64,000 nucleotides of DNA, taken from NCBI GenBank assembly GCA_905182985.1, contig CAJJDN010000074.1, forward strand, positions 300,104 to 364,103, given 5' to 3'. Position numbers and translations under genes: made by a program. Shown piece after piece: positions 55,160 to 64,000 of this stretch; position 1 is the first letter of the stretch, and the number at the start of each line of letters is the position of its first letter. The stretch comes from Paramecium sonneborni (lineage: Eukaryota; Ciliophora; Oligohymenophorea; Peniculida; Parameciidae). Under the pieces are notes generated by a model. That model searched no databases, was not told the origin of the DNA, and worked only from the letters and a program-made list of their open reading frames with translations.

Positions 55160-55833
55160 AAATTAAAGATTTAATTTTAATTTTTACTTTTTACAAACTT
55201 AACATATATATTTATTAAAGAAAGAATTATTTTTCAAAACCGTTATTCACTTCTGATTAATTATTTAATAATCACTTTTTTACTATTCTATCATTTATTA
55301 AAAATCTGATAACAAATACCCATTTATTTAATTTAAAATATCAGCAACAATTATATTAAATGATTATTATGACTATTTCAATTTAAAAAATTACTATTTA
55401 AATATCTTATATTTATTACTCTCAGTGATTCAATTTGTACAAAAAAAATAGCTATGTATATAAATATATAATAATTAATGGGAAAGTAAAAAAAGACACA
55501 GCTTAATTTGCAGTTTCTACATATATATTGTTATTATTATACTTTTTCAACTTTAACCCAATAGTAACACATCTTTAGAATTTAATTGTAAAATATGATA
55601 AAAATTCATATTAATATATTTTAAAATTTTTTATACAACTAAAAAGCTTTTTCATAATCCTTTTACTGAAAGTAGATTTTGTTCAGATTAGCAGTGATTA
55701 TAAAATTCCTTCACCTGAGTTGATTGAGCATGATTCTCTTTAATAATATTTGATTATTTCATATAAATTAATGTATACCAAATATCTATTCAAAATCTGG
55801 TTTTAATAATATTATTGCATATTATTAAAAATA
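55160..55833. other. Divergent intergenic region
   Basis: 674 bp between eEF1-gamma and the lipase-like gene. AT-rich; no open frame or RNA recognised. Confidence 0.45.
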
Positions 55834-57672
55834 ATGAGTGACAATGTTATTTGCAATACACTTTATTTTCTATAAAAATGTTAGCTTCTGCTAAGTCAAA
55901 TAGAAGGTCGATAGGAATGGATTAATGAAATAAATGAATGTTAGAAAGAATTGGAAATTTATAAAATAAATCATCCTCTGTATGAATATTGTTTGAGCTT
56001 CATTACAGATAAGATCATACATCCTTTTTTATAAGAGTTAGACATTATATTCAATTCCTAAGACGTCGTTAGAGAATTATAAAAATATGAATTGAATTTT
56101 AACTACGTAATCAAGAGACTTTCATTGGTACATTTTGGTTCTATAGATTAGATAAGAGAGTTCATACCAAATGTGGTTAAAGTACCTTTAGATGATTTAT
56201 TTTGTAAACCTTAGACAGATGAGGAATGGATTTAATTAAACCGATATATCGAATATGTTAATGTATTATTAATTATAATTAAAAATAAGCTAGATGATCC
56301 CCTATCATTATCAAAATAATTTGATCAATTTTATGATTACATAGCCATGGGAGCAGCCTATTGTACTCTTGGTTCAAAATATTAAAACTAATTGATAAGT
56401 TTGATTGTTTAAAATGTAGGTGGAGCAGTGATGTTAGTAAAAAAATAAACAGCTAGAAATATAAAAACAAAAGAAATTACTAATCCATCTTTATCTTTTG
56501 TAAAAGGATTATGGAGTATTTAAAATAATTCAACATTTTTTAAGAATTTTATGAAATTAACAAATTGTAGGGTGAAATCACATTTAAAAATTCATGTTCC
56601 ATTTTTATTTAGAGAAAATTAATTTAAATATCATCATGATAATAATAATACATATGTTTAAGAGAAGTTTAAGGGTTTTAGAATGGTAGATGATCTTTAC
56701 AATAAACTTTAAGGGAAGGAGTTATTATTGAAATAAAAGTAATAGAAAATAAAAGTGAGAATTCTTTCAGCAAATAAGATAGTATTATATAAAGATGTTG
56801 ATTATGTTTAATTGGTTTAGAGAATAACAGAATTAAGTTCAGAACATCATTAAATAAGTTAGATAAATTAATAATAAGAGAACAGAAATATAAAAATAAA
56901 AAAAGTAGTTTTACATATTCATGGTGGAGGATGGATAGCTATGTCTTCATTTAGTCATTAATCTTATACAAGAAAATGGGCAAATTATTTAGGAGAAGAT
57001 ACTATAGTATTCTCAATAGATTATAGATTGGCTCCTGAATATAGATATCCATATGCTTTAGAAGATGTTTGGCAATTATATTTATGGATTATCAATTTTA
57101 GTTAATTCTATTTGAATATATCAATAGAATAGATAGTTTTAGCAGGAGATTCTGCAGGAGGGAATATGGCTTTAGGTGTTTGTTTTAGAGCTATCAAATA
57201 TGGAATAAGAATTCCTGATGGATTATTAATGGCTTATCCAGCTGTAAATTTAGATTTTACAAAATTTAATCCCTATTTATTATAAGGATTAATTGATTAA
57301 GTGGCTCCTGCTACAGTATTAAAATTAGCTTTACATGAATATTTAAAAGATACAAATGCAAAACCAAATGTTGATCCTTACTTAAGTCCATTAATAGCTG
57401 ATGATTCATTTCTATTAAAGTAAAAAAAGTATCATTAAGTTAATAGATTGCCTAAGATGACAATAATGTGTGGTTAATTAGATAGTTTGACTGGGGATAC
57501 AATTAAATTTGTAAATAGATTAAGAAAATTAGAAAAATAATTTAGAATGCTTATATACAATGGAATAAATCATGGATTTTTAAATTTTGAAGTTCCTATT
57601 TTTGCAGTACCTGCTATAAAACCATTAATCGAAAATAGTTGTGATTTATTGAAATAGCTATTTAATTAATGA
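55834..57672 (+). CDS. Hormone-sensitive-lipase-like alpha/beta hydrolase
   Basis: Intron-free, 612 aa. The oxyanion motif HIHGGGWIAMSS (about 56915-56950) is followed by the nucleophile elbow LAGDSAGGNMALG (about 57140-57178). The acid is Asp in MCGQLDSLTGD and the His lies in NGINHGFLNF, so the triad is complete. The ~350-aa N-terminal region (FITDKIIHPFLQELD; VVKVPLDDLF) resembles the N-terminal domain of hormone-sensitive lipase rather than short bacterial homologues. Predicted cytosolic or lipid-droplet ester hydrolase. Start ATG chosen as the first in the frame. Confidence 0.88.
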
Positions 57673-57866
57673 TAATAAAGTAGTTGTACAACTATCTTCA
57701 GAACATCTTTTATTCTATTATTTTAATTCAGTTTTAAATAAAAGTGTAGGATTATTATCTAATGTTTTTTTCTCAGATTATATCTCATCTATTACAATTG
57801 GTAAAATTGGCATATCTTCATCCAATTTAGTTATTATTTGGATTCATATATTTCTAATTATCAATT

Positions 57867-58494
57867 TCAATATAATATACTCCTTATAAATTATTCAAAA
57901 TATTCCATCACACTTATTCCTTCCTTAGCCCACGTTTCATTATAAAGCATATTATATTATTAACAGAAATGTTCAATTTCTTGTTCAGAAACACATCTAC
58001 TCTAGCGATTTTCTTTTAATAAATCTAATTTGTTTCCAATTAACATGATTATTATTTTATCATTTATATGTTATATTATCTAGAATTTAATAATTAAATA
58101 ATAATACTTTTTAACGCCAATTTAAAATATTATCAAATGAATTTTCTTATCACATAAATCATAAAATAATAAAGCTCCTTCAGATATCCTATAATGAGCT
58201 GTATATATTTTTCAGCAACGGCAGTATCCCAAATTACTGATTTTACAATAATAATTATATCTGCAAGTAAAATTGATTAAGCTGACCAATAGACTGAGTA
58301 TTCTCCACCAATAGTAGATTGCAATTACCTCCTTAAAACATGTTTTGTTAATCTAATATTCGAATTGAAATAATTACCTAATTAGAAAAATAGTCTTTCC
58401 AACACTTGAAATCTTCAACTAATATGACTATAATATAATATAAAAATAGACTACTTTTATATAATTCATCATATTATGCTTTGGGTTCTGTCAT
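57867..58494 (-). pseudogene. Rab-type small GTPase pseudogene
   Basis: Order of motifs is Rab-like: MTEPKAQYDELYK, a damaged P-loop (58391-58420) with VGKT kept but the leading GDSG changed, STIGGEY (switch I), IWDTA (switch II, then VAEKY for GQERY), ALLFYDLCDKK, MLIGNKLDLL (NKxD), and a final helix. Small introns of 27 and 25 nt survive. At least two further frame breaks (near 58190 and 58150) are needed to join the pieces, and no C-terminal Cys pair is seen. Dead copy or badly sequenced gene; the substitutions at invariant glycines favour a pseudogene. Confidence 0.75.
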
Positions 58495-58527
58495 ATATTA
58501 ATAAATTTATAACAATAAAATAATTGA

Positions 58528-60111
<1,584 letters not shown>

Positions 60112-60636
60112 TATTTTATTTATTTAATATATTTAATCATTTATAAAGTGCATATATATCTATTTATTATATACACTATTTTCCTTATATTTCTGCTCAT
60201 TTTAATTCTTTCTACTAAACTTCATTTATTCAATCTCATCGGTAGAGTTACCATTTATTAAATCTAAATTATTTTAGGCCTCTTCAAATGACTCATTAAA
60301 TTTTTTTATTAATATCAATATTATAATATAAAGTATAAATATGCTTTAATTAAAAAAAAACTTCTAAATTATTATTTGTCAGAATTTTTATTCATTTTGT
60401 AAATTACTAAACACCTAAAAATTATATAAATAACTTCTTTATCCTTTTTAATGACTTATCTAAGAGAAACCATGTCTATGAATTTATTCTTAAAATAATT
60501 TAAAGAGTAATAAGACATTTTCTTAAATAATTATAAAAATTAATTGATCTTTTGATTTATTGGAATCATCAACAAAATTGTGCAAATAAGAATAATTTAA
60601 AGATTGTATTAAATGATTTAAATGAATATTAATTAA
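60112..60636. other. Intergenic region
   Basis: 525 bp. The only frame with an early ATG (60451-60555, +) encodes 34 residues and is too short to call. No RNA gene seen. Confidence 0.4.
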
Positions 60637-61032
60637 TCATAACTTTTTAAGTATTTCGTTAATAGGAATCACTTTTTTATTGTTTTAAGAACCATATAAA
60701 ATAGACGGATCATACCTAGGTTTAGGAATGGAAAATATTGTTATGAATTGGCCTTCATGCTATACATTTGATAAACACTGTCTGGATTTTTTGTATTCAA
60801 AATCAACAATTTATGCGATTGAAAGTTTCATCTTATCTTCATATTCTCTATAATTTTTGCAAAGCTCAGCCTTAGAATTAATTGATTTAACTCTTGTTCT
60901 AATATTAAATTTCTTTTCTCGTATAGATTTACTGATAATAGACTTTTCTTATTCTGTTAATTCACTTTTAGAAAGGTCTTCCTCAATTTTATCATAATCT
61001 AACAGTGTTTTAGTTCTCTTTCTTTTATACAT
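60637..61032 (-). CDS. Small uncharacterised basic protein
   Basis: 131 aa, no intron needed. Starts MYKRKRTKTLLDYDKIEEDL and is highly charged and helical for two thirds (EQEKSIISKSIREKKFN). A less charged C-terminal part follows (FITIFSIPKPRYDPSILYG). The basic start could be a nuclear signal. No family recognised. Confidence 0.65.
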
Positions 61033-61256
61033 AATTTTATTAGAAAATAAAATAATTTAACTAATCTTAAATTCTCATAATTTTTCCATAGATGACAATT
61101 CTTAATTAAAGATCTATTAAAAGTCACACAAAATGAACATAGAATAAATTTCAATAAATTTCTATAAATATAAAATAAATAAAAAGTTATATGAGATAGA
61201 GTTATTAAAATAATGTTAAAAAATATAAGAAAAGATATATCATGAGGAATTATCTT

Positions 61257-63743
61257 TCAAAATTCTTGATCCCATTCTACTTATTGAGTGCAAACCATAT
61301 CAGGGGAAGTATCTCTTTTGATCATTTCTAAAAAAGGCATGTTTTCATAAAGGAATTACTTTAATTTTGGAATGTAAGTTGGCTTAATTTGCATAGTTTC
61401 TAGTTCTTCCTAAAAATATTTGATAAATAATATACCCATTAGAAGTTGTCAAACCAAGGATGAACTTTTAAGGCATCATAGGAACCTCCTAATCTTAATT
61501 CTGGTGTTCTATTCATTAATTAATCCATTAATTTCATCGCCTTAAAATCTTTTAGGATTGATGGATACTCTAGTTTGCCATTTAAGATAGCTTCCTCTAT
61601 AATATATCTAAATAAATAAAATAAATACGGATCATCCTCTTCATCCCCAGCAAAAGGAACTTCTCCACACATAAGTTCATAAAAACAGATTCCTAGAGAC
61701 CATAAATCTGTGGAGAAACTGTAACTCTTACCTTTTAATATCTCAGGTGACATATAATGTGGAGTTCCTACTATTGTTGAAGTCTTAGAGGCTTTTGACT
61801 TTAAGACTTTGGCGGTTCCCATATCAATCAACTTTAAATAACCACTTTCCATCACTATAAAATTTTCAGGCTTCACATCCCTATAAATTATATATTAAGA
61901 ATGCATTTTCTCTAAAATGTTTATCATTTAAGCAATATAGAATTATGTTTCATAAGAATTCAGCAATCCTATTTCTCTTATTACATGAAACAATTCTTTA
62001 CCCTTAATATACTCAGTTAAGAAATAAATGTAATTTTAATCCTTAAATGAACGATGAAAACAAACTATATTTGGATGATTAAGTAATTCTAACACTTATT
62101 TTTCATTTTTGATATGTCTTACAGTATTATTAGCAATGACATTGATCTTAGGAACACATTTCATGACATGCATATTTTATTATGGAATATCCTTAACTAG
62201 ATATGCATTTCCAAAGGTTCCTTCTCCTAATAACTTTAATGCTATGAAATCATCTAAAGTTAATAAAGAGTAGTTTATTCTTTGTTTCTTCTCTAATAAA
62301 TTTGATGGACCTGCTCGATCCTTATTTTTCTTAACAACTGTTTCTAATTCTCCTCCTATAAATTCAAAGAATTATTTAAAAGGGAGCTCTGATAAAGTAG
62401 TTTTGCAAGTGGTTTTAATATCATGATTGATTTTTCTACTTTATTAATCTATTTAAAGATATTTATCTCCGAATAATTAACCATTATTATATAATTGACC
62501 TTCGAATTCTAATTGGCCATCGAGAATAATAATTAACTTATCCACCATTTAATTGATCTTATAGATACAATCATTAATTTCATAAGTCTTTATCTTGAAA
62601 TTCGAGACAATCTTTTAAATTTACATTTTAGTTAAATCTCTTAATTTAGGATGCTTTTCAAATGTCCATTTTTGCATATTTGTATAGATGATTAACTGTG
62701 TGACTAAATAATATAAATTTTGTACCTGAATTTTTTCTCCCAAAATAGTTGTAATATCTTCTCTACTTAAAGATAATAGATTGACATCTAAATCATGGGC
62801 TTTTACAGTGGCTCCTCTAACACAATTCCCAAATAATGCTTATTCACCAAATGAATCTCCTTTAATCATATATCTTAAAAATTGTCCTAACTTAGTTACT
62901 TCAACTATGCCCTTTTAAATTATATAAAATGAATTTGCCATATCTCCTTCATTTACTATTGTTTATCCTTATTTAAATTTTAATGTTATTAAAACATTAG
63001 CTATACTATCTCTCTACTCTTCAGTCATGAAATCTTTTATTAATTAACAATTTTACCAAAGAATTTTACTTATGACAAGAATTCTCTATTTGTTTCATAT
63101 GCCTTTTATTAAATATCTTCTACTGCTTTTCGAAATTTATTCCTTTCCAAAACCCAAAAACCACAATCTCCTAAACTACTTACAGAAGCTGATCTAGGTG
63201 CATGATACATCAAAGCCAATTCTCCAAAATATTCAGATTATTTCAATATCCTCTTTTTATCATCATTTATTATTATCTGACATTAACCTCTTTCTTTATG
63301 AATAATTTATCAAATCTACCAATTATGAAAAATAATGTCGCTTTATCACCCTACTTAAATATGAACTCTTAATCTTTTGATGTTACATAATACATTTCCT
63401 CTATTAATTTTGTTCTATATTATCATTATCATTACTTATCATTATTTTCAAGTTAAGCAAACATAAAATGATTTCCAAATGCATTCAAAATCATCTAAAA
63501 GTCAAAAGGACTTTTTTCTTTCTCTTATCTTATTACATTCTCATGAATTTATTCCACAATCACTTCTATTTTTGCTTAACGTTTTCTATCTCCTCTCCTT
63601 GGCTATTATAGTTCTCACATTTTATCTACTTCCACTGCCAAACTTTAAAATGATTCAATAGGTATATTCAACTATCCAGCTGTCATCTCATCTATTGTAA
63701 TCTCTGGTTAAGCTGGTTAATTATTACTTATACAAACTCCCAT
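61257..63743 (-). CDS. cGMP-dependent protein kinase (PKG)
   Basis: 787 aa after introns of 27, 21, 26, 23 and 26 nt. The N-terminus is MGVCISNN: Gly2 with Cys4 is a likely myristoyl/palmitoyl anchor. Two cyclic-nucleotide-binding domains have clear cassettes, FGELALMYHAPRSASV (near 63200) and FGEQALFGNCVRGATV (near 62830). A third, degenerate one follows (IIILDGQLEFEGQLYNNG, near 62480). The AGC kinase core has LLGEGTFGNAYLV, VMKCVPK, YRDVKPENFI, the PKG-type LIDMGTAK, and GTPHYMSPEI. It ends FDNFQW and a short tail. Effector of the guanylyl cyclase pathway; ciliate PKGs control motility and secretion. Confidence 0.95.
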
Positions 63744-64000
63744 TTTATAAATAATTATTAAACATTTTTTTTCATATTTATATATAATCTATCCTCTAAT
63801 CATTCTATCTTTATTCTGTTAAAAATTACACTCTTTTTATTTCCACATACACTGTTTACTCAGATATCTAATTTATGCATTCATTAAGCAAGTAAATTTT
63901 AGAGTCTAATTTTGGATGTTTCAAATTATAAAAATAATTTTTAGTTCATAAATCATTTAAAATAAAAAAATAACTAAATATTGGAATATATGATAAAATA

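Overview
The window is macronuclear-type DNA from a ciliate, most likely Paramecium or a close relative. TAA and TAG are read as glutamine in every recognisable gene and only TGA ends genes. Introns are tiny (about 20-35 nt, GT..AG, mostly GTA..TAG), base composition is very AT-rich, and genes are packed tightly on both strands, often with convergent 3' ends 50-150 bp apart. Coordinates given for spliced genes are the outer limits, start codon to TGA. For most genes I checked the exon models by asking whether gene length minus introns is a multiple of three.

Layout. 1-7060 (+): 5'-truncated P4-ATPase-like/guanylyl cyclase. 7116-9308 (-): UDP-GlcNAc pyrophosphorylase with a long Q-rich tail. 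9485-10691 (+): PKA regulatory subunit. 10726-12027 (+): poly(ADP-ribose) glycohydrolase. 12098-12498 (-): ribosomal protein L22. 12556-16513 (-): soluble-adenylyl-cyclase-like protein with a PH domain. 17133-17759 (+): coiled-coil protein. 17934-19283 (-): alpha-tubulin. 20246-20688 (+): ribosomal protein S15A. 20803-22535 (-): Enhancer-of-polycomb-like protein. 22801-27214 (+): PH / CLU-like / TPR protein. 27710-29342 (+): protein kinase with EF-hands. 29561-30617 (-): multi-pass membrane protein.

30583-33140 holds an 863-bp exact direct repeat around an N, with a broken STK32/YANK-like kinase. Then follow a coiled-coil protein (33242-34077 -), CDC48/p97 (34188-36771 +), two small or unknown genes (36868-38265 -), a pseudokinase-MORN protein (38319-42437 -), a C2H2 zinc-finger protein (42849-43574 +), a Sel1-repeat protein (43709-46084 +) and a JmjC protein (46233-48233 -). 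A second unmerged overlap lies around an N at 49084. Beyond it are casein kinase 1 (50167-51106 +), an unknown protein (51168-52156 +), a Myb/SANT protein (52751-53783 +), eEF1-gamma (53814-55159 -), a hormone-sensitive-lipase-like hydrolase (55834-57672 +), a Rab pseudogene (57867-58494 -), a CDPK (58528-60111 -), a small unknown gene (60637-61032 -) and a cGMP-dependent protein kinase (61257-63743 -).

Themes. Cyclic-nucleotide and calcium signalling dominate: guanylyl cyclase, PKA-R and the sAC-like gene lie within 16.5 kb, and PKG, CDPK and an EF-hand kinase lie further along. The most notable structural signal is a 57-bp TA-bounded insertion (49973-50029) present in one of two otherwise identical copies. 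It has the size and ends expected of a Paramecium internal eliminated sequence (IES), so the two copies look like retained and excised versions of one locus. The other duplicated block also diverges exactly at a TA, next to a kinase-core deletion.
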